From assembly GCA_037074705.1 (NCBI GenBank), contig CM073592.1, positions 22,230,629-22,294,628 on the forward strand: 64,000 bases of DNA, given 5' to 3'. Source of the DNA: Zhengitettix transpicula (taxonomy: Eukaryota; Arthropoda; Insecta; Orthoptera; Tetrigidae). Position 1 is the first letter of the stretch; the number at the start of each line of letters is the position of its first letter. A program made the translations under genes and the position numbers. Below are positions 46,870 to 60,353 of the stretch, in pieces. Under the pieces are notes generated by a model, which did no database searches, had not been told where the DNA came from, and saw nothing but the letters and a program-made list of their open reading frames with translations.

Positions 46870-48560
46870 CGAACGTGTGGTTTGGTTATAGGTCCTCTTT
46901 TTTTCTTCTTATCAGAGCAAGTAACTGGCCATGTAGATGATTTTTCATTCTCTAGAAAAACTGAAGTGTATCTTCTATTTTTGCGAATATAATAAGAATC
47001 AGAAATAGTTGGCAGTGAAATTTTTAATACTCAGAATTTTGATCTGAATTTTTTTTGGTAAGTTTTTTCTTGAAGTTTTTTCGAGAAAGTGATGTTTGTT
47101 TCATACAATTGGTGTTTAAAAACATTTATCGACAATAAAATTGATTATTTTCAATTACGTAAATCGATTATACTGGTCCTGCTCACAATAAAGTTTTGTC
47201 CCGACAAATAAACAGATTCATAACACGAATTGAAATCGTAATTAATTAATTAATACAGATGGATTGTTCATTAAGCACAATAATAATAGTTTTCCTTGGC
47301 TATAGTAATTATAGTTTGGTACTTCCTCATTATAATTAGGTGAACCGGAAATCGCATCGTTGTTATGAAACCAAAAATTATACATTTCTTTTCATCAGAT
47401 TGCCTTTTTGAAGCATCACAAGCAAGAGTTAGTAGGAGTTGTGCAACTGTGAGGAAGGAAGTAAGGAAGGAAGGCTCAAAAGTTTTACGTGTGAGAAAAT
47501 ATCGACGAAGTGGCAGTTGGTAAGTAGCCAGCCGGTTCCATACCCACGCTCCAGAGTGGACTTCCAGATCAGGACACTTGCTGCACACGGCCATAGACCT
47601 TCACAACACACACTACGGTTAGGGAGAACAGGCAATACACTATTTAAAAATACTCTTAAACATTGTAGTTCGTATTACGGCTCAAGTATTGTACTTGGCC
47701 AAATTAGTACAGTCGGAAATTGCAGCAGTTAAGGTTTTAGTGTAAAAAAAAGTTACAGAATTGTGTTGATATTAAAATTGAACAGAAGGAATCACTTGGG
47801 AAAAGTTATTGGGGAATAGTAAAGAATTATTTATTATAGGTTTCAGACACTAATGAAGGCTGCTATAGTGTTAAAATAATGGAAACAACTGGTTTTAATT
47901 CCACGAATCTCTGTAGGTTGGCTGAACGGTATTTTATGTTCAAAACCAATAGAAAGCATCATTATATTCTCTTATGGCGTGTTACAGCGTCATCATTTCA
48001 GTTCAACTTCGCCTCGTTTTCAACTCAAAAAATCTTTACAATCAGTTGTTTGTGGTGTAAAGGTGTAATACCAGCTGAAGTCCGTGGAAAAGGTGCAGCA
48101 CAGTAATGCTGGCGAATAACCGTGAAGGAAGAAGAAATATTAGGACGTGCAACCACAACCACTTCTGATGATAACATCGAATAAGTCCATAAGAACCAAC
48201 GAGTGACTATTGATGAAGTTGGAAAACATATCCACTATTTTCTCATAATACTGATATGTAATTGTCCATGACGGACTTAATCGTGTGATCAACATGTGAT
48301 TGAGGCGGTTAAAACGTGACTTTCTGCCCAACGGAAAACCTTATTTTCTCAGGTATCGGAATAATTAAAAAATTATGTATTCTTACGATGAAATTGATCC
48401 TAATTGAGTTCATTTATTGATTAACTTACATTCGTATTTGGAAAGTACGGCAATTCAGAGAACCATACAGAAGTAGACATGATTTCTAATTACCAAGAAC
48501 AGTGAAAGTTTTTGCGTTGCAGACTTTGGTGCATGAAGTCTCTAACTAGTGAGGAAGCTT
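46870..48560. other. AT-rich block
   Basis: A donor-like CAGTTGGTAAGT at 47515-47526 sits at the end of a G/A-rich stretch, but the matching acceptor and frame are not convincing. The 107-codon minus frame at 47271-47594 has no domain. Confidence 0.4.
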
Positions 48561-48910
48561 AGAATGGTCAGATCTTCCGACGTGGTAGTTAATTTATGTA
48601 AGTGACTTGTTGTAGGGAGATATATATTGAGCTTGTTGGCTGTCTCCGGTGTGAAAGTGGCAGGTGTGTGGAGGGCGCTTGTAACTGAAACCCTCGGGTG
48701 AAGTTTGAGGCGAGAGCCATTGGCCTTTTCCCAGCTCCGCTCCGGACGACGGATTTTCGAGGGGAATCAATTTTCAAATCCACTTAGAAATTCAGCTCTG
48801 GGAGGGCTCCAGGGACTTGGACCTTACCAGTCACAGGAGATTCCACAAGTACAATCCACATTGCTCGGAACACCGCGTGGGGAACTTGAATGACACGTGA
48901 AGCCCTGGAC
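48560..48910. promoter_or_regulatory. GC-richer island
   Basis: Complex segment with GAGCCATTGGCC, GGGAATCAATTTTC and CAATCCACATTG. No coherent frame across it. Confidence 0.3.
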
Positions 48911-48999
48911 AGAGAGGAAAAGCAGAATAAAACTTAAACAAAATAGACAAAAAATAAAGCAAAGGAGACTATTAATTAAATTAATATAAAATTTGTAAT

Positions 49000-50280
49000 T
49001 GAAATATCAATATATAAGTGAAAAAGCCAATTTACAATTCACTATTTTTTTTATTAAAAATAAGTATTAATGAACCAGTTTCGGTATGCCTCAACAGTGA
49101 ATCTTAAAAACTCTGACTACGCTGCTCTGGAGACGTATTATCGAATTTTAAGCACTAACTGGAAATCAACAGATTACTACTAGCATTAAAAGCAATTTCC
49201 TCCGCTTAGAATTGATTTTCCCCATAAATATATGTAATATGATCTTCACTACTCACACCATCTTAAAGTATACGTCACAATGTGATTAAAGAACATTCAT
49301 ATGAACTTAATTCGTCATTAATTTTTGTGTGATTGAGTGAAATGATCCACGGTTCCCAGTAACGAATATATTATATTTTACAACAAATGAAAGAATATGA
49401 TTTTAATTCCGTTAGTATGAACCCTATCTTCCTTTAATTTATAACTAATAAAACGGATAAATGTATCAGGTGCACCATAAAGCCAAGAACATAGATAATA
49501 CAGATTTACTGGATGCATAATTGTACATTAACAGTTAATAAAATTTAATATTTCCTAATAGTTGGAATTTTTTAAAAAAGGGGAAGATATTGATAAAAAT
49601 AAAAAATCTCAGAAGTGTATCAGTTTTAACAATTAACATAAACATTATGAAAGATGGGGATAAACATAGCTAACAGAAAAATAATTTGATACTAAATCTA
49701 AGAAATATTTTTAATAGAATCGTACAGTAACAAGTTCGCGTTGTCATTGATTTTAACATTTTCTTCGTATCGAGATTTATATCTTGAATATATCATAAAC
49801 TTTTCTAAAAATTAAGTTTAATTAATTTTTACATTAATTATAATTTCCCTTTACAAATATAGTTTATTGCATTGGGTTAATTGTTTTAATTAAATATAAG
49901 GATTTAAACCTCCATAGAACGCTAATCTTGCTAAAATATTTTATTTATAGTAATTTAATTTCCTTTTGAGTTTTAAGATGAGTTACAGAAAACCTAGCCA
50001 TTAAGAATCTCATTAAGGATGTCATAATAATAAGGTAAAATATTATGTTATTGTATTTTGTGCCAATTGGGTGAAACTATTGACGTTTGAGAAAATATTC
50101 AGAAAATAGGGAAGTTCAGCCCAACAACAACAACAATAATAGTATTAATAGTACGTGACACCTAGAATTGTATGTCACTTGGTTATTATCATTACATTAA
50201 CATAAAATACTATTAACGTACTTAAATAGCAATCAGATATTTAATTTTCAATTTGGATGTCTCCGTGAGTGAATGGGGTT
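49000..50280. other. AT-rich block
   Basis: No exon-like or repeat structure that I can support. Confidence 0.5.
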
Positions 50281-50284
50281 TCAT

Positions 50285-50530
50285 TATTTGCAAATTTTTC
50301 CTGCACTTTGCCCCAGAACAAGAGTTTATTGCTGGATTGCCTACTTTTAATTATCGCTCGTGCTTATAATCATTATATTGACAGAAAAGACATTTAAAGT
50401 AGTTACATCCGAATGAAATGTGCAATCTTCAAGTTGAATTCCTTCTTAAATAGCCAGGACATCTGTATTTGCAGAATATTTTCCTGCGCTATACCTCAGA
50501 ACAAGAGTGTATTGCTAGGCTGCCTACTTT
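50285..50530 (+). repeat. Local direct duplication
   Basis: 50285-50348 and 50466-50530 share TATTTGCA, TTTTCCTGC, C-CAGAACAAGAG, TATTGCT and TGCCTACTTT in order, at an offset of about 181 bp and roughly 80% identity. Both are preceded by CTTAAATAGC. A tandem duplication or two ends of a small element are possible. Confidence 0.7.
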
Positions 50531-50539
50531 GCACTAATA

Positions 50540-50800
50540 CCGTCCGTTTGAGCGTTTGTGTGTGTTTGAGCCGAAACAAAGGCCGTGGATGGAATGCTTG
50601 GGCCAGTGTAAGGCGAGCAGAGCTTGTCTGAGACGAGGCCCGGCTAAAATCAATACACGCCTTCCCTTGCCTTCCCTCGCCTTGCCTTGCCTTCCATTGC
50701 CTCCCTTGGCGAGAACCTTCTTGGCTTGACCGGACATTGCTGGACTCCCAAAATCATTAGCTTCGTGGGACCCCTTATTTCTTTTAACACATTTCACTTA
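50540..50800. repeat. Island with CCTTG/CCTTCC simple repeat
   Basis: From about 50659 to 50709 the strand is a degenerate pentamer/hexamer pyrimidine repeat (CCTTG, CCTTCC). The minus-strand 87-codon frame through it (Gly-Lys-Ala-Arg-Glu-Gly-Lys-Gly) is an artefact of the repeat. Confidence 0.6.
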
Positions 50801-52230
50801 TTGACCCAATCCGCCGATTAATGAGTGACATGGTTCTATAGTTTTGCATTAGTGAAGCTCATAGGATTTTTATTCCCCGAGGGTTAGTAGAACAACAACA
50901 AAAAAACAGTATCGTAGAAACGAATAAGAAAATTTTAAAAATCTAATTATAGAATATAGGTGTAGACTAGGATTGATAATGTAGCCCCAATTTGCCGCGT
51001 TATAAGTCATTTGTGTTATTCATTTCTGGACACCATCTTATTTATCCATTAACATTAGTTTTATCCATTGTAATAGTAATTAAGATATGCAAAGACGTTG
51101 GACATTATATTATCATAATAACATGGGTAGAAAAATAAATAACTGATTTATTTCAAGATACACTAAACAACTATAATGATCAAGGCCTTAAATTACTTGT
51201 CCTTATAGCATTAAATGTATCTCTTTAATGAAACTGACCGCCGTGAATTATTCTATCAAATGATGAAAAATAGTATAAAAAGGACAAATAGAAAGTTTTA
51301 AACAGTAACAATACGAGACTGTAATTAATTGTAATAATATATTACATAAAAATCATGAAGATTTATCGCCCAAGCAGTGTTAATGGCATATAAAGGATAA
51401 AATTTAATGATAATGATAAACTGTATTAAATCCTAACACACAACATACTAGAAAAAATAGGCTTAAACTTAAGAAGAATGTAAGATATTTCCGCATGTAA
51501 GAAATTAACCTTCTCACATCCAGAAGGTACTAGACGAAAAGGAATATCCATGCTAAGATGCTTCGTTAAAGCTTTGAAGTGTCACACAAATACTGAAGAT
51601 AAAACCAAGATACGAATAGATTAAACAGTATAATGGCCACAAAAGAAAAAGAGGAATATACTAGTCAATAAATATTCATCATTTTTGTAGTGTAGGGCAG
51701 TTGAATAAATTTTATAAATAACGAACACGTGCAGTTGACTCTATATTTTTCACTGGTAAACAAACGCGTTATAACAAAACATAATGCAAACATGGAAGAC
51801 TAACCGAAACAAATGCCAATTACAGCATCACTGTTTATTTAAATTCATATTGACCTTAATTTAATGTTTAATGTAGTCACTGGGGTTTTATTCATGTTAT
51901 GTTATAGTAGTCTGTTAAAATATAGTATAAATTAATACAAAAGAACAATTTTTAGTTAATTGAGGAACTATATTAAATACTATAGATGCGCATTAAAATA
52001 TCAAATAAATTAGTTATTATTAAATAACGAGTTTTCAGAGTCCTTATTAGATGACAAATTTATTCTTATATAAGAGGTATTCTACTTTGAATCTTTTCAA
52101 TTTCTCTTAACAGCGTGGTTAACTGATTTAAAAATTCTATAAACACTAAAATGAATTTTTCCGTTCTTTTATTCACGTATTTACAGAAGCAAAGATAAGA
52201 TGTTTCGTAAGATAAAACGTGAGTTTTTTT
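50800..52230. other. AT-rich block
   Basis: No supported feature. Confidence 0.5.
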
Positions 52231-52540
52231 TAATGATTTTAAGTTGCTCGACTACTCACGCATCAACCTGTAAGACGGTCCACAGACGATTTAAGAAATC
52301 GCCTCCAATAAATGTTAGGAAGGAGGGACAGGACATTGCGGTGTCTTGGGGAGCGAAGGGGCGACTAAATGGCATTGAGCCCAAAGGTCGGACTGTCCAG
52401 TGGCCTTTAAGACGTCGAGGCAACCTTTTCGTGGCCACCCTGGGGGGGAGTCTCCAAGTAACCACCAAAGAGATCCACAATGTGTCCCATGTTAATTCTC
52501 GTGTCACTCCAGAGATTACAGGGCAAGTCAAAATAATTTA
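52230..52540. promoter_or_regulatory. GC-richer island, open on both strands
   Basis: A 113-codon plus frame and a 91-codon minus frame overlap completely. Neither has a domain, and the shared sequence includes CGCCTCCAATAAATG and CTTTAAGACGTCGAGG. Enhancer-like island favoured. Confidence 0.3.
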
Positions 52541-53269
52541 GGATTACATTCCACACAACTAAATGGATAAATAAATAGAAAGGAACCGTAAAGATGATAA
52601 TGTAGGAGTAACAGGAAAATAAGAGAAACTGTAGACTTTCCTCTACCATTCACAAAAGTAGTATTATGGTTATTACGAAAGAATTTAACAAAAGATATGT
52701 TACGATGTGGCGAATTAGGCAATCATAAAATGAATTCATGAAAGTTGTTTTTGTTACAATATTTTTACGTTGGACATCTTCAACATGGCTAAAATATTAC
52801 GTAAATATTGAATACAAGTCAACCTTTAACGAGATGTTCCCCTGTGTTGAAGTCATTGTCTTGCAACACAGAGACCCCAGGCTAGAATCGCGTCACAACG
52901 TGGGTGTTGGTCATTTATCTTTATGACTTTCAGCATCATCATAAAACCCCATTTCTGTCATTGCCGCACGATAGTAAAGCTCCTTCAGTTGATTCTACTA
53001 TCACAATGAAATCACCGTCCAAAAAAAACTGGTGGAATGACCAACGACTGTCTTAAAGAAAAGTCTCAAGAACCGGGAGAAACTGCCAGAACAGACGAGG
53101 TGCAGCGTCAGAGTGCTGTTGGACCAGATTATGAACTAGAGAGATGAAAAGAGCTCGACGCTGTCTTATGGTCAATTTTTCTGATAATTTAGCATTTGCA
53201 AAAAAGTAAGGCTGAAATGTATAGGGTAGGAATTAAATAACAAACGAAATCAGCTTTAGATATAGGCCA

Positions 53270-53960
53270 CACACAACAGAGAGAAATAAATAGGACTGGA
53301 AGAGTTGAGTCAGGTGGCGCCGAGAATTATTCTGGAAGTGTTACACGAAAAACTATGTGATGTGGAGAGTTGAGTACGAAATTTTTTTAGAGTCACTGTG
53401 ACCAGTATCGATTGCAGCTGGTAATTAAGTTTTACATTTTATGTGCAGATAGTGTTTGGGCCTTGAAAATTTCTCACCCACAAGAAGCGAAGAGTTTGAT
53501 TTTCTCTTGAACACTCTGTTTTCCAGAGTGTTACTCGAGTTCGAGCAGGTTCTATGTCCGTCTTTGTACCTGTTAGATTACGGCAAGATACGGTAGGCTA
53601 AGTCGGGGACAGCAGAGCACGTTCCTTGTGATTAGAGCGAGCTGTCCCTGGACAGGAAGGGGGCGACCAGTAATTAGTAAGGTGAGGCGATGAAGGCTCG
53701 GCATGGGCGAGCTGATTGCCACAATCGGACAACGAGCACGTCTCCTAGCGGACCTTCGTTACGACCAAGGAGGACAGCTACGCCAGACCTTCATAGAAAA
53801 AAAAAAGGAAACCAACACACTCCGTAATTACTGAAAAAGATTTCTCAAACTCGAAAGCAAGACGTATCGATCTGAAAGAGGTGGAAAAAAAAACTGACGT
53901 GAACTTTGGATCTCAGCGTGAGGCTGGGAATATTGAGAAGAATCTTCTTATACGAGGAAA
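53270..53960. promoter_or_regulatory. Island with hairpins
   Basis: AACACTCTG (53510-53518) and CAGAGTGTT (53524-53532) make a perfect 9-bp stem with a TTTTC loop. CTGTCC-CT-GGACAG lies at 53642-53655. GACCAGTAATTAGTAAGG and GATTGCCACAATCGG follow. No open frame crosses it. Confidence 0.4.
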
Positions 53961-55059
53961 TTTACAACAGCGATTCTAGTGAATTGTCCCCAGAATTTCA
54001 GAATGTTACTTTTATCTGGTGGACATAAATTTCATAGAAAAAATTAAAAATTAATAAATTCACAGAAAACGGGTTTAGCTACAATAAACAGCTTGCAAAC
54101 ATTATTGTTTTTATTAAGCGCATTCTGGCAGATCCTAGGACTTGGTCTGTAAATTTTCTTCTTCAAGTTGCCTTGTCCTTAGCATCTTTCTTCATCACCC
54201 TTCTTCTTTCTCTCTTCAACTCGTCTTGATCCTACACTCACATCTTCCTAATAACCAAGATTACAAGAACTGTCTCTCTAAATAATAAAATTTGTCCAGG
54301 TCCCGTTGTAGTCGTACGATCCATTTTTTCCAAACTTGAACTCAACGTATACATTTCCAAATAAAATGTGTGATAGCACACTCCATGAAAACGTTTATAT
54401 TTTAAATAAATTTGTAAGATTTGACCCGATCAGCATAAATTAATACTAATTTGAAAAATAAACTGCCAAAAAAATGAAAAAAAATACTACATACCTCACG
54501 TTTCTGCAGTCCATTTTTTTTGTGATCAACACTTGGTTTGTGTCGTCCTTTTGGATCTTGCGTTTTTTTTCAATCACCTGACGCAAGCAACAAAGGTCGA
54601 AGAAACATTGTGTTGTATTTATTTAGCACTTATTTTTGTCAGTTATTTACCTAATCAGTATCCTGTCAAGATAGACGTTTCGTATTTTAATTTGACCATA
54701 AAACAACTTTTACTTATGAGAAAAAAAGGGTAATATAACAAATCTCAGGAGAAATGTGTCCCGTAATTTTCCAGTAATTAACAGGAAAAGATTTAAAAAC
54801 TCCAAACATCTTTAAATCTTCAATTACACATTTGCCCGAGAAATAAAGAATGAACTGCGAAAACAACTAATAAAATCTACTGAGGTCTGACAGTCTGTAA
54901 TTTCACGTTAAGTGATTTTTGAAGAAGGTATAAAAGTAACATCGTTTGTGGTACAATTTATTAAATTTATTTAATTGAGCTGTGTTCGAGTGCTGGTCAG
55001 TAAATGGTCTGGTTCGATTATTTATGTGTAGCGTAGACCCGAACATTGATTGTGGCTTT

Positions 55060-56100
55060 TTATGCTGCCCTTACAGAAGCCGATAGCGATTCCACGTATC
55101 GCTGTCCTTTTTTTCACAGTCCCCAATTGACCTCATACCACACAAGTTGACGTGAACACACGTGTACGTTTGCAAAACCGAGAGGGCTAGTAAGGGAAGG
55201 TAGCATAGGATAAAAAAAAGACCACCACAGCCACACACGCTAACCCAAAATAAAAATAAAAAATCGGAAACAAAAAAAAAGGAGAGAGAGAGGAGTAGTA
55301 CGCGCGGAAACAAAAAGGACTGCAACCGAAAAACACCGTGGTTACACACGCGGCTATGAAAATTAAATGGCCCTAACATGTAGTCGTCCAGCGAGGGAGG
55401 GTTTTGCGAGTAATTCAGGCCATTACGCGCAGGTGGCGCTGCGTGGTGGGGCTGCGCGATTATTTTTTAACAGCTACCACCCCCTCCCTGCCACACTCCT
55501 CGCCCTTTCCACCGTGCTCACCCACCTCCGCCCTCGACGCCGCGATCACAACCCGCCCGCCCCCGCAACATGAACACACTCACACACATCCCTCTCCCCT
55601 TTAACTGGATCTGATTCAAAAAGGCATGTCCGACATAAAAATGGCTACTTAACTCGTAACCTCTAACGGCCTATTAAAAATAAATTCTAGATAATGTACG
55701 GGCTAGCTGCGCTTGTGTAATTTATAAATGTTGGTGGAGGGGAGAAAAAAGAGCGCATGAGAGACGAGAAAAAAATGTTTGTAGAGAGTGGGATTTGACG
55801 CTGTAGCAGGATTTTTTTTTCATCCCCTCTTCGTTTCACCACCCCCCACGGGGGTCCCGATACAGTGATTACCGCGCCCTCAAACGGTTGAGTTAAAAAC
55901 TTGTGGCTCGTGGGTGATTTAGTGGCAGCCTAAATACGGGTCTTTATCCCGGTCCAGCTACTGTGGCCACAGCAAACATTTTCCAGCGGGATCTTTTCTA
56001 CCCTGGGAAAGAGAGGATGAGTGGAGGGGGTGATGGTGGCAGTTTTTATTTGCATGCGTTAACTCTGCAAATATCGTCGCAGTGGCTGCTTCACCATTTT
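55060..56100. promoter_or_regulatory. Long GC-richer island
   Basis: Three complex blocks: 55340-55480 (ATGAAAATTAAATGGCCC, GCGCAGGTGGCGCTGCG), 55640-55740 (CTAGATAATGTACGGGCTAG, GTGTAATTTATAAATG) and 55830-55970 (CCCCCCACGGGGGT, GTGATTACCGCGCCC). The short frames are pyrimidine-driven. This is the strongest visual candidate for several adjacent conserved elements in the right half. Confidence 0.4.
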
Positions 56101-57480
56101 ATTATATATGCACTCGGTCAAGTGCGTTGTGTGCGTGAGTGCATGTGTGTGTGTGTTTTGTTGAAAGCGATACTCACTAATATTACATCATATTCCAGTC
56201 ATGAAATGTGTAATCAATGTGGAAAAAAAAATAAAATTAAAACATCTGTATGTCTGTGCTGGTCATCATGCTCTACTAAAGCGCCGGATGGAATTTCCCA
56301 CAAATATTTCATATAGAGGACGCAAACCGAGGCAGCCAAAAAATCGGACACAGCAATTGGTCAGTCCCAGCCTACAACATTTTTTTCTGTTAACAATAAT
56401 CATTATAAAATATTCTGTGTAATTTTATAAATCCTGCAACCTGAAATAAACCGCTAAATTATTTTCAAATGCGTCGTCCTATACAAACATTTTTTTTTAC
56501 TCTACAATACCATGATGTGAAGGATGTTGTCGTGTAAATTCTCCCGGGTATTCAATGCAAACAAATTCTGTGTCAAATGATGTATCAGTAAATGCTCAAC
56601 ATAAATATATCAAATTCAATAAAATGGAAACGTTATAGAAATAAAAAATGTAAGAAAAATTTAACATAACTTCAAATTTATCTTTAAGCATTAAATGAAC
56701 ATCTAACAATGAATGAGTTCCAATAATATTCGTAAAAAAAATGTTTTATTAAACCAAACAGAATACAGATATCTGTTGCTAATAATTAGAAACGTGTTTC
56801 CTCTAAAACCCGCCACTCATGAATCTAAATCGGGGAAAAATTATGTAGTCTATTTTATATCTTGAAATATTTCAAATCCAAATATGAATTTTTTTAAATA
56901 AATTCAGAGTTCATCAAGTTCAAAAATGGGGTTTATGAATTCATTCATTGGGAGCACTAGTCGTTCTTTTTTATATTTATCTACCTAGTTACAAAATAGT
57001 CTTTAATATAATTTTTTAACCCGATTAGAGTCCGTATGCAAATCATATTTTTCGAAACGCATTTTTTCAGTAACAAGGTACACAAGAATCACAAACGTGA
57101 TAAATTATCTGCTTTAATAAAATTAGGAAATAAATAGAAATGGGATAAGTGAAATGAAAATTAAGGTAGTCCAGGGTTAATTAAGGCTCCCCAGTCCATA
57201 TTTTAAGGATGAAATTCGTCAAACTATGATGCAAGGAAACTCTAGAGAAACCTGTATATTTTAGAGAGACTTGAGGTTAATCCACGTGGTAGAAACTCCC
57301 TTTTAAAAGTATAGGAACCAGGTAGGTCCTGATATCTGTAAATATTATTTCCAGTTAATTTGTATTATTTCCGTATGTTTACAAGATGTCAGTGCAAGGG
57401 TTTGACGGATATAAGCATAAATTATGAGCAGTTACTTCAGAGAAATTTTTTTCTTTAATCGGCTACTTGAGGAAACACTC
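56100..57480. other. AT-rich block
   Basis: A 117-codon frame at 55963-56316 enters from the left; it has no domain and runs through a (GT)n patch. Otherwise nothing. Confidence 0.4.
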
Positions 57481-58260
57481 TTTTATCAACAATTCTCTCT
57501 CCTTTCCTGCCCCCTAGTTTTTCGGACACAAGGATTCTCCCAGAAGACTTCGTAAGCTTCGTTCTAATATAGCATCGTGGTGGTCGAGACTGTATAATGA
57601 AAGTAATCCCGACCTTAATCTAGACTGGAATTGAAATTTAGATCGATTCCCCGGAGGACGCCATACGGTCATCAAGGCGTCCAGAAAAGAAATGAACAAA
57701 GTAAGGACGAGAATCTGTAGCGAGCCGTACAAATTAGTTTTCAGGATTGGAGGAACACGTATCATCCTCGTAATTGACTAATTTTTTTTCCAATATATAA
57801 AAATTCTTAGTTTCAATATATTCCTCCAGATTTATCCATTTCTCATGTAGTCGTGACCAGGAAATTTTTGTGGTTAGATTTGTGGTGGTCTTTAAATTAA
57901 TCACGGACACCGATGAAAATAAAAAGAATGATGTGATAAGAAAGTAAGTAGTTTGGTACTGCAGAGACAGGAATGGCACGCTCTCAAATGCAGACTAACC
58001 CCTTGAAGGTAGAGGAAGATTGTTGCTCCAGTGTAAAGCAATACTGACGAAAGGCAAACAAGAAATATTATGTCCTAGCTCCCTGACCTCGCGGCTAAAT
58101 ATGGACACTATGGCTCAGATTCAACTATACGACAGGGTGACGTCCACAGAAGTATGATCTTAATAAACAATTATAATAAATTAAATCTGCGGAGTCGTCA
58201 AGAATGTGCTTACGCTCTAGCCCTGGGCTGTTGTCTTGTTAGAAGAATCCAGTGCCAACT
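57480..58260. other. GC-richer stretch, possible exon-like frame
   Basis: A minus-strand 83-codon frame (57514-57765) has a hydrophobic segment near residues 15-32 and an acceptor-like TACAG inside it. There is no recognised family and no donor, so coding is unproven. Confidence 0.15.
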
Positions 58261-59970
58261 TGCGCCTCGTTTAGTTCAATTGGAATAATAATATTTGGGA
58301 GAGAAGATTAGGTCACTACATATAAAAGTGATAAAAACACAAATTATCAATTATTTTCGCACATCAGCATCTACAGCATCAGCCCTATTCATCTCTCTTT
58401 AAAAATCGTTTTTTATTTAATGTCCTATATTTTTTTCGCCAGCATTTAATCAGTAGAAATTAAACTTAAGCTAAATATTTCACCAGCATTTAGACCTATT
58501 GATATTACGTAATTTAATTTCAGGAATCCACCTAAAATAATCATTTTTGACTAAGAAGACGATTAAGGATTTTAGCCTAAAGTCCCTTGAAATACATAAT
58601 TAGAATTTATACTTGTAAAAAAATTTACTACAAGTGTATAATATTCAACTGATAAACCAGAGGTAAAAATTTATAGAAAATTAAATAGCATTGAAAATAA
58701 TAGTTCCATATAAATAATTTACAAATTTAAATATAACATTTTTTCCCCACAGCAGACTCTGACATTTATGCGGTGGAAAATTTAAGGAAATACGAATTAA
58801 AATTAACTGGATTTATTTTCAAAATATGTTTAAACGAAAACTTATTTTGTAATTACATAAAAATTATATTAATAAAACATATTACAGGACCGACATTTTA
58901 AATCTCAAATAAATATGAAACGTAAAGCTGGGTAATTTTTGTTTCACGGGTTCTGCAGATTTCACGTAATTCAAATTCCTAAACTGGGAAAAAATAATAA
59001 TTGAGTCCTAGTCGGAATGTTTCCATTAATTTTTTTTGGTGGTGGTGGTAGGGGGGGGGGGGAATTAACTCAAATTTCGTAGTTGGAATCGAATTTAGAA
59101 TGAATAGCCTGTAATAATTTTCTCTGCGTTTACTGTCGAGTAATATACGTCCATTTACAAAAATTAACGACCTCTATTATTAATATTAGGAAATAAAACT
59201 CGTGTCATAAAAGATGACAAGAAGAACATTCGCGATTATCAGTTAGAAGAGTGAATAACGCACAAAAATTTGACTAATGAAAGTTCGTTAATTTATTCCT
59301 CTAAAGCCAGAAATTATCGGTTTGTTGTAACATTTTTCTCTCCAATTACCAATAAATTTTGAATAAATAATAAATCTGAGAAAACATCATGAAGTGTCCA
59401 TTCTTTTTATAATCAACATTTTTACAGCATCGCAGAAGCTGCATTTAAATTATGGCAGTTCAGATTATCATCGGCGAAGAATATAGGAACAGAAAATAAG
59501 CCAAATGGAGAGGCCAGTCATAAATCACAGCGATGTATTTTATGGCAATGTTTGTTTTACTTCGGAATAGCAAAAGGGGAAAAAAAACACTGTCTGCATA
59601 CGATCGCCATGAATCAAAGGTCACACAGTTCTCTTAATGCTGATACAAAATGTAGCCCCTGATGTCCGGGTGGATTTCTCAAGTTTGTCATGAAACGATA
59701 TAAAATAATCGTTAATAGGATCATGACAACATCGTGATTATTTTGTAATATATATTTAATGAGCTGAATTTTAATGTTTTTCTTACCCACCATTGCTATA
59801 CTTTCTTTGCATTTTGGAATTATATATATTTATATAAAAAAAGTTTGATTTCAACATAAAACTACGTGATGTACTCGGGCTTTCAGGAGCTAAATAACTG
59901 CGGTCGTCTTCATAAAGAGATAAAAATCTTCTCGTCGTTGGTTTCTCTGTGTGTGTCTACTGCAACATCA
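58260..59970. other. AT-rich block with a 12-base G run
   Basis: G run at 59051-59062 preceded by a GGT repeat. Nothing else is supported. Confidence 0.5.
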
Positions 59971-59973
59971 CAG

Positions 59974-60353
59974 GAAGTACCAGGACACACTCGATTGCGC
60001 CTTGCGATGGTTTATGGTTCCAGGAAGCGAGAACTGCGAGACTTATGGGGCCCTGTCCAGAGGAGATAGCCAATGCGTCTTCGAGTATGGACCCTGGAAA
60101 TGCAGGAAACGCACAAGATAAGCTTCACTTAATACGAGAATCGGCCAGTGCAGTTTATAAGTTACAATGGGACGGGAAAAAAGAAATGTCGCACGATTTC
60201 AAGTGTTTTGTTAAATTGGACGGAATTTATGAGGAAATAACGTACGTGGTTCCACACGGTCAAAATTATGTGAATTATCAGCGTTATCATAGGGATTCGT
60301 TCTTCAATAAATACCTGCTCGTGAATCTTGAAAAATTTAAATTTAGTTCTTAA
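59974..60353 (+). CDS. Candidate 3'-terminal exon, two possible frames
   Basis: A pyrimidine-rich stretch ends in CTGCAACATCACAG at 59973, a fair acceptor. Frame one (from 59975) reads 48 codons with four Cys spaced C-x12-C-x12-C-x8-C, a basic C-terminus (Cys-Arg-Lys-Arg-Thr-Arg) and TAA at 60119-60121. That pattern suits the tail of a secreted, disulfide-bonded protein. Frame two stays open to a TAA at 60351-60353 (about 126 codons) with Lys, Tyr, Val and Asp-rich content and no domain I recognise. An AATAAA at 60306-60311 would serve frame one as a poly(A) signal. Only one frame, or neither, can be real. Confidence 0.27.

Noticed and set aside
47271..47732. Open frames on both strands with a strong GTAAGT donor
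   Set aside because: No matching acceptor or coherent upstream frame; the residues are not protein-family-like.
52200..52541. 113-codon open frame
   Set aside because: The opposite strand is equally open over the same bases and neither shows a domain; an island effect is more likely.
57514..57765. Minus-strand frame with a hydrophobic segment
   Set aside because: Weak splice signals only and no family match; listed as a low-confidence stretch, not as a gene.
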